63,936 nt of DNA from an uncultured Clostridia bacterium. GTDB taxonomy: Bacteria > Bacillota > Clostridia > Oscillospirales > Ruminococcaceae. Below the pieces are notes generated by a model, which saw only the letters and a list, made by a program, of their open reading frames with translations, was not told the origin of the DNA and did not search any database. The first letter of the stretch is position 1. Each line of letters starts with the position of its first letter. Both the position numbers and the translations under genes were made by a program. This document shows, in pieces, positions 40,729-49,773 of the stretch. The DNA lies in assembly GCA_945873955.1 (NCBI GenBank), contig CAMCFA010000009.1, forward strand, positions 1 through 63,936, read 5' to 3'.

Positions 40729-41763
40729 TCACGCTTCCCCGGACGCGCTTTCCCCGGTGGCTTCTGAGGTGGCTTCAGCCGACGCTGAGAGGTCTGGAAG
40801 CACCTGCTGCGCCTGCTCGTTCACCTTATCACGCACGAATATCCGGGACGGTGAGTGCAGATTTATCACGACATTCGCCCGCTCGCGCTCGATAGTTTCC
40901 TCCGCCACCGCCAGCTTGCTGTCGATATCAGAAATGCCGCCCAGCTCCAGCGTGATGTTGTCGCCGCAGTCAATGCTGATGTCGAACCGGTCGGTGAGGT
41001 CTATCCGTGTGATGTCATTAATGCCGTACTGCTCCGCCTTTTCAAGTATCAGCGCCGGGATATCCGTCTTGCCGCTGTCGTTTGAGGATAGCGTAAGCCC
41101 CGCGGCAAGCTCCGCCGGGTCGTAGCCCTCCACCACCGGCAGGGAGCTGTCCGCGCCAAGCTCCACTATCCTCCCCATGCGGGAAACAGAAGCGGTAACG
41201 CCGTTTGCGCTAACCTGATACCACTTTTCCGCCTCCTGCACGGTGATTTTTATTTTCGTGGGGAATACCCTCTTGACTTCCGTCATATCTATATAATTGA
41301 GGGCGGCGGTTATCCGCTTCTCGGCTGCCGCCGCGTCAATGTGCAGCAGATTCTGCCCGGTCTCCAGCCCGGAGGTCGCCACTATCTGCTCCGCGGTGTA
41401 GCGGGAATTGCCCTCCACCTCAATAGAGGTGCAGTTAAACAGCACCGTATTCGCCAGAATCACCAGCACGATAACCACGATTATCCCGGCAAGGATATAG
41501 TACATTATGTAATTTCCGCCGCGGCTGCCGCGCTTGCGTCCCTTTTTGCTGCGGTGTACCGTCGCTTGATTGTATGCCTTGTTTGTCCGGCGGCGCTGGT
41601 CTGCGCTCTGGGGAGGTCTGTTCCCCGGCTGCTCCGGCTTCGGGCGCGTCCCGGCGGGCGGTGCTTTTCTGACCTCTGCCGGGCGGGCTGCCTGCGGGCG
41701 CTGCTGATTTGCCGCACGCCGTTTCTGGCTGTTATTCTTCTTTTTTCTTACCCTTTTGCCCAT
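40729..41763 (-). CDS. ftsQ: Cell division protein FtsQ/DivIB
   Basis: A 344-residue bitopic protein. A cytoplasmic basic, Arg/Lys/Pro-rich N-terminus of about 85 residues precedes a membrane helix (YILAGIIVVIVLVILANTV). A POTRA domain follows (FNCTSIEVEGNSRYTAEQIV), then a beta domain (VFPTKIKITVQEAEKWYQV) and an Ala/Ser/Glu tail. It belongs to the FtsQ-FtsL-FtsB divisome complex. It sits 25 bp after murA and before ftsZ, the usual order. Similarity to either FtsQ or DivIB is modest, as is normal for the family. Confidence 0.9.
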   Translation of the reverse strand: MGKRVRKKKNNSQKRRAANQQRPQAARPAEVRKAPPAGTRPKPEQPGNRPPQSADQRRRTNKAYNQATVHRSKKGRKRGSRGGNYIMYYILAGIIVVIVLVILANTVLFNCTSIEVEGNSRYTAEQIVATSGLETGQNLLHIDAAAAEKRITAALNYIDMTEVKRVFPTKIKITVQEAEKWYQVSANGVTASVSRMGRIVELGADSSLPVVEGYDPAELAAGLTLSSNDSGKTDIPALILEKAEQYGINDITRIDLTDRFDISIDCGDNITLELGGISDIDSKLAVAEETIERERANVVINLHSPSRIFVRDKVNEQAQQVLPDLSASAEATSEATGESASGEA

Positions 41764-41788
41764 TTTCTGCGCTCCTTTTCGTTATGAA

Positions 41789-43063
41789 TTACGGCTGTCC
41801 AGTCCTTGAAATATCCGCGCCGACTGAACGCAGCGCTATTTCTATGCTTTCATATCCCCGGTCAATGTAGCCGACGCCGGATATCTCGCTGGTTCCCTCT
41901 GCGGCAAGAGCCGCTGTAACCAGCGCCGCGCCCCCGCGCAGCTCGCCGGCGCACAGCTTCGCGCCGGAAAGGCGCTCCACGCCTTGAACCACGGCAACTC
42001 TGCCCTCCACCTTAATGGAAGCCCCCAGACGGATAAGCTCCGGCACATGGCGGTAGCGGTTGTCGAATATAGTTTCCACGAACACTGATGTACCCTCCGC
42101 GGTGGAGCAAAGCGCCGTGAACAGCGCCTGTATGTCCGTCGGGAACCCCGGATAGGGCATGGTGCGTATCGTCGGCGGGGCGGTAAGCCTGCGGGTGCAG
42201 TTGATATACAGCTTCCCGCCGCCGTAGGGGTAGATACGGCAGCCCATAGCCTCCAGCACCGGAAGATAGCCCATGATATGCGACGGCTCGCACCGGGTGA
42301 GGATAAGCTCGCCCTTTGTTATCGCCGCGCAGCAGAGGTACGTCCCGGTGACGATTCTGTCCGGGATAACGCTGTGCTCCGCGGGTTCAAGCCGCTTTAC
42401 TCCCTCGACGACTATCGTGCTGCCGCCTGCGCCGCTTATCTTCGCGCCGCATTTGTTCAGGAAGTCCGCAAGGTCGATTATCTCCGGCTCTCTGGCGGCG
42501 TTCTGTATCTCGGTGGTTCCCTCCGCCGAGGCCGCCGCAAGCATTATGTTCTCGGTAGCCCCCACCGACGGGAACGATAAGGATATCCTCGCCCCGCGAA
42601 GTCCTCCGGGGGCGGTGCATTCCAGCCAGCCGTGTTCCTCGCGGATCACTGCGCCCATTTCACGCAGCGCCGCTATGTGCAGGTCGATAGGTCGTGCGCC
42701 AAGCTCGCAGCCGCCGGGAAAAGTCAGCCGGCAGCGGCTGGTTCTTCCCAAGACTGCCCCAAGAAACACGATTGACGACCGCATTTCCCGCATGAGCGCG
42801 TCCGGGATCTCGTTGCCGCAAACGTTGGCTGAGTCCACGCAGACGGTATCTCCGCTCCTGCTGCACCTGCACCCCAGACAGGACAATATCCGGCAGGCGG
42901 CGTCCACGTCGGTCAGCATAGGGCAGTTATGGAACACACATTCGCCGTGAGCCAGCACCGCCGCCGCCAGCAGAGGGAGCGCACTGTTCTTCGCACCGTG
43001 GACCTGAAGCTCGCCCTCCAGCCGCCGTCCGCCGTTTATCACCAGCTTCTGGCTGTTACCCAT
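41789..43063 (-). CDS. murA: UDP-N-acetylglucosamine 1-carboxyvinyltransferase MurA
   Basis: A 424-residue enolpyruvyl transferase committing UDP-GlcNAc to peptidoglycan synthesis. HGAKNSALP carries the catalytic Lys-Asn pair (Lys25). FPGGCELGARPIDLH carries the Cys (about 119) alkylated by fosfomycin, so the enzyme should be sensitive. Further blocks are TEIQNAAREPEI, FPTDIQALFTAL and ETIFDNRYRHVPEL. The start at 43063 is 9 bp from GGGAGGAG; an in-frame ATG at 43084 overlaps that site. It sits between murG and ftsQ in the cluster, where murB or murA is often found in clostridia. Confidence 0.96.
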   Translation of the reverse strand: MGNSQKLVINGGRRLEGELQVHGAKNSALPLLAAAVLAHGECVFHNCPMLTDVDAACRILSCLGCRCSRSGDTVCVDSANVCGNEIPDALMREMRSSIVFLGAVLGRTSRCRLTFPGGCELGARPIDLHIAALREMGAVIREEHGWLECTAPGGLRGARISLSFPSVGATENIMLAAASAEGTTEIQNAAREPEIIDLADFLNKCGAKISGAGGSTIVVEGVKRLEPAEHSVIPDRIVTGTYLCCAAITKGELILTRCEPSHIMGYLPVLEAMGCRIYPYGGGKLYINCTRRLTAPPTIRTMPYPGFPTDIQALFTALCSTAEGTSVFVETIFDNRYRHVPELIRLGASIKVEGRVAVVQGVERLSGAKLCAGELRGGAALVTAALAAEGTSEISGVGYIDRGYESIEIALRSVGADISRTGQP

Positions 43064-43125
43064 ATAAATCATCTCCTCCCGCATAACTATGTCTTATAGT
43101 ATGCCGGAGGAATTTTTTGTGTGAA

Positions 43126-44265
43126 TTACTGCCCGGTGAATTTATCCTCGCCCAGCAGGTCGATCAATTCGCTAAGGATACGGTCTGCCGCGTCGTTCTT
43201 TGCGGAACGGCGGGAGTTCTCCTCCATAAGCGCCAGTCTGCCGCGGTCGTTGTACAGCGCGGATACTTCCTCCACCAGACGCGCTTTGGTGAGATCCTTG
43301 TCCTCTATCAGAATAGCCGCATGCGCATTGCTGAGTGTCAGCGCGTTGTAGTACTGGTGGTTCTCCGCCGCGTTGGGATACGGCACAAGCACCGCCGGTC
43401 TGCCTATCGCCATAAGCTCGGTGATAGTCATTGCCCCCGCCCGCGAAATAATCAGGTCTGCGGCGCACATGCAGGTGTACATATTGTCAATGTAATCCCG
43501 GAAAATATGGCAGGACTTGTCCTCCTTTGCGCCGCTCTGTTCCAGCGCGGAGTAGAACAGCTCCTTACCCTTGCCGCCGTAGGAATGTATGTGGTTTATC
43601 CCGCCGGTCTTGCTCTCCCACGCGATAAGCTCCGCGACTGCCTCTGTTATGCGGTTCGCTCCTAGGCTGCCGCCGAAGGACAGTATCGTGAACTGGTCGG
43701 GAAGCCCCAGCCGCTTTCTTGCTGCGGAGCGCTCCTCTATTTCAATGTTGGAGCGCAGAGGATTTCCGGTGACTACGCAGCGCTCGGTGCTGCTGAGGTA
43801 CTTCTCTGCGTCAGCGGTGGCAAGAAGCACCTTGTCCGCCTTTTTCGCGAGCATTTTCGTTGCCATGCCGGGGTAGGAGTTGCTCTCGTGGGTGACGATC
43901 TTTATGCCAAGCGCCGCCGCCTGCCCTAATACAGTTCCGGTGACGTAGCCGCCGGTGCCTATGACGATATCCGGCTGGAATTCCTTGAGTATCTTGCGGA
44001 CTGCGTGCTTCGCCGCGAAGAAATAGAGGTACATTGCCTTAGCGTTGCGCCCGATATTCTGTATCGACAGCTTGCGCTGAAATCCCGCCATTTCCACCGG
44101 AGTGAAGTTGTAGCCCGCCTTTGTCACCAGGCGAGCCTCCATGCCCTGCGGTGTGCCGATGAACAGTATTTCCGCCTCCGGGAATACTGATTTGAGCTTG
44201 TCAGCAATAGCAAGCGCGGGGTTTATGTGTCCGGCTGTGCCGCCGGCGGCGAATATCGCTTTCAT
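43126..44265 (-). CDS. murG: MurG, undecaprenyl-PP-MurNAc-pentapeptide GlcNAc transferase
   Basis: A 379-residue GT28 enzyme that turns lipid I into lipid II at the inner face of the membrane. N-terminal FAAGGTAGHINPALAIADKL binds acceptor and phosphates. GTGGYVTGTVLGQAAALGI, HESNSYPGMATK and the donor-site SFGGSLGANRI, SRAGAMTITELMAIGRPAVLVPYPNAAENHQ (in parts) follow. The gene is separated from ftsW by a 322-bp gap that contains a hairpin-chain repeat, so transcription from the mraZ promoter may be reduced here. murA follows after 62 bp. Confidence 0.97.
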   Translation of the reverse strand: MKAIFAAGGTAGHINPALAIADKLKSVFPEAEILFIGTPQGMEARLVTKAGYNFTPVEMAGFQRKLSIQNIGRNAKAMYLYFFAAKHAVRKILKEFQPDIVIGTGGYVTGTVLGQAAALGIKIVTHESNSYPGMATKMLAKKADKVLLATADAEKYLSSTERCVVTGNPLRSNIEIEERSAARKRLGLPDQFTILSFGGSLGANRITEAVAELIAWESKTGGINHIHSYGGKGKELFYSALEQSGAKEDKSCHIFRDYIDNMYTCMCAADLIISRAGAMTITELMAIGRPAVLVPYPNAAENHQYYNALTLSNAHAAILIEDKDLTKARLVEEVSALYNDRGRLALMEENSRRSAKNDAADRILSELIDLLGEDKFTGQ

Positions 44266-44302
44266 AGTGAGTTTGACCTCCTGTTTTTGTGTTTTCTATG
44301 TA

Positions 44303-44578
44303 TTAAATTGTAATTTGTCGGACAGGTGCATTTTACTTTCCGCGTAGCAAATTGCTTTTCGCTTCCTTTTGGCTTCCAAAAGGAAGCGGGGTGTGGGGCA
44401 GAGCCCCACACTCGCGCGACAGCGCGTTACTCGGCGCGGAAGCGCCGCCACTTGGCGCGAAGCGCCATAAACGCGTTCAAGGCGCTAAAGGGGTTTTAGG
44501 GGGAAAACAAGAGTTTTCCCCCTGTCCGTGGCTGCCTACGGCAGCCACGGACAAACTCCCCTATAAATTACAATTTAA
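44303..44578. mobile_element. Hairpin-chain repeat, family A, copy 2 (complete), between ftsW and murG
   Basis: Perfect 14-bp terminal inverted repeats, TTAAATTGTAATTT (44303-44316) and AAATTACAATTTAA (44565-44578), bound a 276-bp chain of hairpins. These include GCTTCC..GGAAGC, GTGTGGGGC-AGA-GCCCCACAC, several GGCG/CGCC palindromes, GGGGGAAAAC..GTTTTCCCCC and GTCCGTGGCTGCC..GGCAGCCACGGAC. There is no coding capacity. Copies are also at both window ends. No clear target duplication is visible. Confidence 0.88.
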
Positions 44579-44587
44579 CACTCTTAT

Positions 44588-45862
44588 TCAATTCAAGTTC
44601 GCCCGCCGCGAAACCGACAGCAGCAGCCCCACCTCGCACAGCAGCATGAACAGCGCCGTGCCGCCGTAGCTGAAGAACGGCATTGAGATACCGGTATTCG
44701 GCAGAGCGCAGACGTTTACGCCGATGTTGAACAGCGCCTGTATACCAACCTGCACCGTAATGCCCGTGCACAGCATAAGCCCGAAGCGGTCGTCGGACTT
44801 CCTGCCAATGTAGAACCCGCGGAATACGAAAATAAGGAACAGCAGGATCACCAGCACACCGCCGATAAAGCCGAATTCCTCGCACCATACGGCGTAAACG
44901 AAGTCGTTCTGCGCCTCCGGGAGATAATAGTACTTCTGGGTGGAGTTGTCGAAGCCCTTGCCCCACAGTCCGCCCGAACCGATAGCAAGTATCGCCTGAT
45001 AGGTCTGGTATGTAGTATCGCCGGGGTCTGCAAGCGGGTCGGTGATAAAACGCTCCTGGAAGTAGGTGAAGTCAGACATCAGCACGACAACTACCAGCAG
45101 TCCCGCGCCCAGAAGTCCCACCAGCAGCAGGTGACGCATGTTTACGCCGCCGACGATAAGCATACAGCCCAGTATCGCCGCCATTATCATAACGCAGGAG
45201 AGGTGCGGCTGCTTCATCAGCAGACCGACTATCACGAGGAACAGTATTCCCGGCTTCACAAGTCCCACGGTGAAATGCCGCATTTGCCGGTAGTTTTTGG
45301 TGACGTAATAGGCGAGATAAATGATAAGTCCCAGTTTTAAAATATCCGACGGCTGGAACGTTCCTATTCCCGGCACAGGCAGCCAGCGCTTAGGGCCGCC
45401 CTCAATATTGCTCACGCCGAAGGGGATTACCGCCGCTGTCAGTACAAGCGAAAGCACCAGCAGCACATGCGCGAAGGATATGGAGCGCACCTTGCCGAAA
45501 AGCCGCGGGTGCCATTCGTGCAGCAGTATGCGGTAATCCATAAAGCTGATGAAGAACATAGCTATCAGCCCGCCTATCGCAAAGGCGACCTGCCTTGTCG
45601 CGTACTGGTAGGAGTCACCGTCGTTGTCGCGGTAGGAGAGCGCGTGGCTCGCCGAGAACATCGCTGTAATGCCCAGAACCAGCAGCACTACCGTTATCAC
45701 CAGCATGGGCATGTCGATAGCTCCGCCGAAGTAAAACGGTCCCCACTTGTGCGGGTCTTTCTGCTTTTTCTTAACCGGGGCTGCCTGCCTTTTTTCCGCA
45801 GCATGCACATTCCCGCCCTGTGCGGAAGCCCTGCTCCCCGCTGTTCTTGAATCCGCTGCCAT
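44588..45862 (-). CDS. ftsW: SEDS-family peptidoglycan glycosyltransferase FtsW
   Basis: A 424-residue polytopic protein with about ten membrane segments after a basic N-terminal extension of 45 residues. SEDS landmarks are ITAMFSASHALSY, VPGIGTFQPSDILKLGLI, DPLADPGDTTYQTYQAILAIGSGGLWGKG and LPEAQNDFVYAVWCEEFGFIGG. It polymerises glycan strands at the septum together with the PBP encoded upstream. It is 15 bp after mraY; murD, which usually lies between them, is missing. A hairpin-chain repeat begins 10 bp after the stop. Confidence 0.95.
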   Translation of the reverse strand: MAADSRTAGSRASAQGGNVHAAEKRQAAPVKKKQKDPHKWGPFYFGGAIDMPMLVITVVLLVLGITAMFSASHALSYRDNDGDSYQYATRQVAFAIGGLIAMFFISFMDYRILLHEWHPRLFGKVRSISFAHVLLVLSLVLTAAVIPFGVSNIEGGPKRWLPVPGIGTFQPSDILKLGLIIYLAYYVTKNYRQMRHFTVGLVKPGILFLVIVGLLMKQPHLSCVMIMAAILGCMLIVGGVNMRHLLLVGLLGAGLLVVVVLMSDFTYFQERFITDPLADPGDTTYQTYQAILAIGSGGLWGKGFDNSTQKYYYLPEAQNDFVYAVWCEEFGFIGGVLVILLFLIFVFRGFYIGRKSDDRFGLMLCTGITVQVGIQALFNIGVNVCALPNTGISMPFFSYGGTALFMLLCEVGLLLSVSRRANLN

Positions 45863-45877
45863 ACAGCACCTCCGCCC

Positions 45878-46924
45878 TTACTTTCCGAACATGTTTACCG
45901 CCATAAGCACCGCGGCAGCTCCCAAAGCAGCCGCAGTCAGTGAGAACACCACGTCTATCTTTACCTCGCTCCAGCCGCTAAGCTCAAAGTGGTGGTGGAT
46001 AGGCGTCATCTTGAACAGACGCTTGCCCTCTTTGGTGTGGTATATCTTCTTGGTTATCTTGAATACAGTGACTTGTATCACCACTGAAAGCGCCTCGCAT
46101 ATATACACCAGCGCTGCAACTATCATCAGAAACTCAACGCCGCAGCCGACTCCCAGTGCACACACGCAGCCGCCGAGGAACATCGACCCGGTGTCCCCCA
46201 TGAATACCTTTGCCGGCGGGAAGTTCCACATAAGGAAGCCGATACAGCCCCCCGCAACGCACAGCGCCATAAGTCCCTCGCAGAACATGCCGAGGATACC
46301 GGCAATGCAGGCGAACGCCGCCATATACACCACGGTAACGCAGGAGCAAAGCCCGTCAATGCCGTCGGTGAGGTTCACCGCGTTGACAAGGTACAGAATT
46401 ATCACACCCATTATCGGGTAGTAAAGCCAGCCCAGATCAAGCTGCCAGCCCCACGGGAACAGAATAGACGTGCGTGTGATACCGCTGAGATACAGCGTTG
46501 CGAAATACGCGGCTATGACAAGCACCTGAATGACGATCTTCTGCATTACCGTCAGACCCTCGTTGTGCTTTTTCTTCACCTTGATGAAGTCGTCAAGGAA
46601 GCCCATGAATCCGAACATCACCGCCATTACCAGCCCGGAAACTGTGCGGACAAACTCGGTCTTGTCCTCGTTCGCGAAGTTCTTCCCCGCCAGCGGCTGG
46701 AACAGGATAACAGCGCATGCAAAGCACAGGCACACCGCAATGATGAACATGATACCGCCCATTGTGGGAGTACCCTCTTTCTTCGCCTTGTGCCACTTCG
46801 GTCCTATATCAAGTATCGTCTGACCGTATTTCAGCCGGTGCAGGAACGGTATGAACCACACCCCCGCCAGCCATGTCAGTCCGAACGCCAAAATCGCTGC
46901 AATAACACTGATCCAAGTTTCCAT
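45878..46924 (-). CDS. mraY: Phospho-MurNAc-pentapeptide transferase MraY
   Basis: A 348-residue membrane enzyme making lipid I from UDP-MurNAc-pentapeptide and undecaprenyl phosphate. It has about ten helices and the MraY motifs GTPTMGGIMF, LDDFIKVKKKHNEGL (Asp pair), NAVNLTDGIDGL, FMGDTGSMFLGG and the C-terminal HHHFELSGWSE. It lies 21 bp after murF and 15 bp before ftsW, in a tightly packed operon. Confidence 0.97.
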   Translation of the reverse strand: METWISVIAAILAFGLTWLAGVWFIPFLHRLKYGQTILDIGPKWHKAKKEGTPTMGGIMFIIAVCLCFACAVILFQPLAGKNFANEDKTEFVRTVSGLVMAVMFGFMGFLDDFIKVKKKHNEGLTVMQKIVIQVLVIAAYFATLYLSGITRTSILFPWGWQLDLGWLYYPIMGVIILYLVNAVNLTDGIDGLCSCVTVVYMAAFACIAGILGMFCEGLMALCVAGGCIGFLMWNFPPAKVFMGDTGSMFLGGCVCALGVGCGVEFLMIVAALVYICEALSVVIQVTVFKITKKIYHTKEGKRLFKMTPIHHHFELSGWSEVKIDVVFSLTAAALGAAAVLMAVNMFGK

Positions 46925-46945
46925 TCTTTCTTCCCCTAAACCTGT

Positions 46946-48289
46946 TTATTTCACCTTTTCGGCGATCTCCTCCATGCGCATTCCCCGGCTGCCCTTGAAC
47001 AGCACCGCGTCACCGGGGCGGAGGTATTTCAGCAGTTCCTCGGTGAGCGCCGCCTTGTCCTGCGAATAATGCACCTCGAAACCCTGCGCCGCCAGTCTGT
47101 CCCGGCAGTGCTGCATTTCAGCGCCGTACAGGAACGCGCAGTCCGCGTTCTTCGTGACGTACTCCGCGACCCCAGCGTGAAGCTGCGTGGACATCTCCCC
47201 CAGCTCCAGCATGTCGCCCAGAACCGCGATCTTCCTGCCGGAACACTCCATGCCGCCCAGCACCGACAGCGACGACTCCATTGAAGTAGGGCTTGCGTTG
47301 TAGCAGTCCAGAATCACCGTGATACCGCTGCGCTGCTCTATTCTCTGCCGCATTCCGGAGGCTTCGTACCGCATGAACGCCGGGACTATCTCCTCTGGGG
47401 TCATGCCGGCTTCTATGCCCGCCGCGAACGCCGCCAGAGAGTTCATGACGTGATGTTCTCCCACCACCGGAAGCTCCGCCGCGTATTTCCTGCCGCCGTA
47501 AACCAGCGCGAAACGCTGTCCCTCCGCGGTGAGAACTACGTTCTCCGCCCGGACGTCGCAGCCCTCAGACATACCGTACTTCACAATACGTCTGCCGGGG
47601 ACAGATACCGTTTTCAGGAACTCATCGTCGCCGTTAAGTATCAGAGGAGCGTTCTCCGCCGCGCCGTCAAGTATTTCCAGCTTCGCCCGCAGGATATTCT
47701 CCCGGGTTTTGAGGTTTTCAATGTGGCACCAGCCGATATTCGTTATAATGCAGATATCCGGTGCCGCCGCCTTTGAAAGCACGCTGATCTCACCAAAATC
47801 GGACATTCCCATTTCGATCACCGCCGCGCCGTAGTCCCTGTTCAGCCGGAAAAGCGTCCGGGGAAGCCCGATATCGTTGTTGAAGTTCCCCTCGGTGCGC
47901 AGGGTGTTGTATTTCGCGGAAAGCACCGCGTAAACCATGTCCTTTGTTGAGGTCTTGCCCACGCTTCCGGTGACTCCCACTAATTTCAGCGGGAATTTCT
48001 TCCGGTGATAGTGCGCCAGAGCAAGCTGCGCCGCGCGGGTGTCCTTCACCAGTATCACCGGTATAGAATGGCTCTCCGCGCCGCTCTCCCGGTCAGAAAG
48101 CGCCGCAGCAGCACCCTTTTCCGCCGCCGCTTCAATAAAGTCGTTGCCGTCAAAACTCTCGCCCCGCACCGCAACGAACAGCATTCCCTTTTCAATCGTG
48201 CGGGTGTCGGTGGAGACCCCGCTTACCTGCACGTCCGTGCCGATAAGCCGCCCGCCTGTGACCTCCGCTATTTCCTTTGCAGAAAACAT
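46946..48289 (-). CDS. murF: UDP-MurNAc-tripeptide-D-alanyl-D-alanine ligase MurF
   Basis: A 447-residue Mur ligase. The N-terminal substrate domain contains SGVSTDTRTIEKGMLFVAVRGESFDG. The ATP-binding motif is GVTGSVGKTSTKDM, with central blocks EGNFNNDIGLPRTLF, EMGMSDFGEI and ITNIGWCHIE. The C-terminal domain has YNASPTSMESSL. It adds D-Ala-D-Ala to the cytoplasmic precursor. Spacing is 12 bp from murE and 21 bp to mraY. Confidence 0.96.
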   Translation of the reverse strand: MFSAKEIAEVTGGRLIGTDVQVSGVSTDTRTIEKGMLFVAVRGESFDGNDFIEAAAEKGAAAALSDRESGAESHSIPVILVKDTRAAQLALAHYHRKKFPLKLVGVTGSVGKTSTKDMVYAVLSAKYNTLRTEGNFNNDIGLPRTLFRLNRDYGAAVIEMGMSDFGEISVLSKAAAPDICIITNIGWCHIENLKTRENILRAKLEILDGAAENAPLILNGDDEFLKTVSVPGRRIVKYGMSEGCDVRAENVVLTAEGQRFALVYGGRKYAAELPVVGEHHVMNSLAAFAAGIEAGMTPEEIVPAFMRYEASGMRQRIEQRSGITVILDCYNASPTSMESSLSVLGGMECSGRKIAVLGDMLELGEMSTQLHAGVAEYVTKNADCAFLYGAEMQHCRDRLAAQGFEVHYSQDKAALTEELLKYLRPGDAVLFKGSRGMRMEEIAEKVK

Positions 48290-48301
48290 TCTTGCACCGC
48301 C

Positions 48302-49756
48302 TTACCTATGTGAATTCAGCCATTCTGTGACTATCTCCCGCTCGTCGAAATGCAGGTACTCGTCGCCTATCGCCTGATAGTCCTCATGACCCTTGCCGCA
48401 GAGCGCCACCATGTCGCCGGGCTGTGCCATTTCCAGCGCCCGGAATATCGCATCCTTGCGGTCAATGAACTCCTCGTACTCTATTCCCTCGGGAACTCCC
48501 GCCTTTACGCCGTCGATAGTCTGCTGGGGGTCTTCGTGTCGGGGGCTGTCGGTGGTGATGATGAGGTAGTCCCCCCACTTCGCCGCCGCCTTGCCCATTG
48601 CCGGGCGCTTGCCCGCGTCCCGCTCCCCCGCCGCGCCGAACAGCACGATAAGTCTGCCCTTTGTAAGCGGCTTCAGCGTGGAAAGCAGCTTGTCAAGCCC
48701 GTCCTCGGTGTGAGCGTAGTCCCGTATCACCGTGAACTCGCCCTGATACACCGTTTCAAGCCTGCCGCTGACGCCGGGGCTTTTTTCCAGCGCCGCCAGC
48801 ACGTCCTCCATAGGGAAGCCCATGAGGTTCACCATTACCGCCGCCTGTACCGCGTTGCTGACGTTATACAGCCCGGTCAGAGGGATATGCGCCACCCAGC
48901 TTTTCTGCCGCGCCGGGCTGGTCAGCAGGAACTCCGCGCCGTGGGGTTTCAGCTTTATGAACTCCGCGAAGAAGTCCGCTTCGCCCTTTACGCTGGTGGA
49001 AACTGCGGGTATTCCGCGGCTGCGGCAGTATTCCAGCGTCCTCGCACCGTATTCGTCGTCGATATTTATTACAGCAGCGTCGGACATATCCATAAGCATT
49101 CGCTTCGCTTTATAGTATTCCTCCATAGTGCCGTGATAGTCAAGGTGATCCTGCGTTAGATTCGTGAACGCGCCGGCTCTGAACCGCTCCGCCGCAAACC
49201 TGTGCTGCGCCAGCGCCTGCGAGCTTGCTTCAAGAAAGCAGTACTCCGTGCCGATATCCGCCATTTCCCGAAAAAGCTGATACAGCCTGCGGGGCTCCGG
49301 GGTGGTGGGAGGTCCGCTGTGGGAATACTCCAGCCCCCTTCCCGTGTCGCAGCCCACCGTGCCGATTACCCCGGTCTGCTTGCCAAGAGCGCGTGTTATC
49401 TGCGCGCAAAGGTTCGCAATGGTGGTCTTGCCGTTAGTTCCCGTGACCGCGCCGAGGGATATCCTGCGGGTGGGTCTGCCGTAGAACGCCGAAAGCAGCT
49501 CCGGATAGAGCCGCCGGGAATCCTGCACCGTTATTTCCTCCGCAAGACCCAGCCGCCGCTGCGTTACCACCGCGCAGGCGCCCTTTTTCAGCATATCCGC
49601 CGCCGCGCTGTGTCCGTCGAAGGACCTGCCCTCCACGCAGACGAACAGAAAGCCGGGCTGCACCTCGCGGCTGTCCGAGGTCACGCCGCAAACCTCTCTC
49701 TGCCGTAAATTCTCCGCCACTTCATCAATGCCGTCAAAAAGCTGTTCTAACGTCAT
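48302..49756 (-). CDS. murE: UDP-MurNAc-tripeptide synthetase MurE, diaminopimelate type
   Basis: A 484-residue Mur ligase adding the third stem-peptide residue. It has GVTSDSREVQPGFLFVCVEG, ATP motif GTNGKTTIANL, TNLTQDHLDYHGTMEEYY and a C-terminal DSPRHEDP motif. The Arg in this position (DNPR-like) is typical of meso-diaminopimelate-specific enzymes, whereas lysine-type MurE lacks it. The start at 49756 was preferred because GAGGGTGAGGTC precedes it; an ATG six codons upstream overlaps the PBP stop. 12 bp before murF. Confidence 0.95.
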   Translation of the reverse strand: MTLEQLFDGIDEVAENLRQREVCGVTSDSREVQPGFLFVCVEGRSFDGHSAAADMLKKGACAVVTQRRLGLAEEITVQDSRRLYPELLSAFYGRPTRRISLGAVTGTNGKTTIANLCAQITRALGKQTGVIGTVGCDTGRGLEYSHSGPPTTPEPRRLYQLFREMADIGTEYCFLEASSQALAQHRFAAERFRAGAFTNLTQDHLDYHGTMEEYYKAKRMLMDMSDAAVINIDDEYGARTLEYCRSRGIPAVSTSVKGEADFFAEFIKLKPHGAEFLLTSPARQKSWVAHIPLTGLYNVSNAVQAAVMVNLMGFPMEDVLAALEKSPGVSGRLETVYQGEFTVIRDYAHTEDGLDKLLSTLKPLTKGRLIVLFGAAGERDAGKRPAMGKAAAKWGDYLIITTDSPRHEDPQQTIDGVKAGVPEGIEYEEFIDRKDAIFRALEMAQPGDMVALCGKGHEDYQAIGDEYLHFDEREIVTEWLNSHR

Positions 49757-49773
49757 GACCTCACCCTCTTTCA

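Noticed and set aside
44352-44669. 105-codon frame over the repeat between ftsW and murG
   Set aside because: The same peptide pattern arises from other copies of the repeat; it is translation of palindromes and lacks a ribosome binding site.
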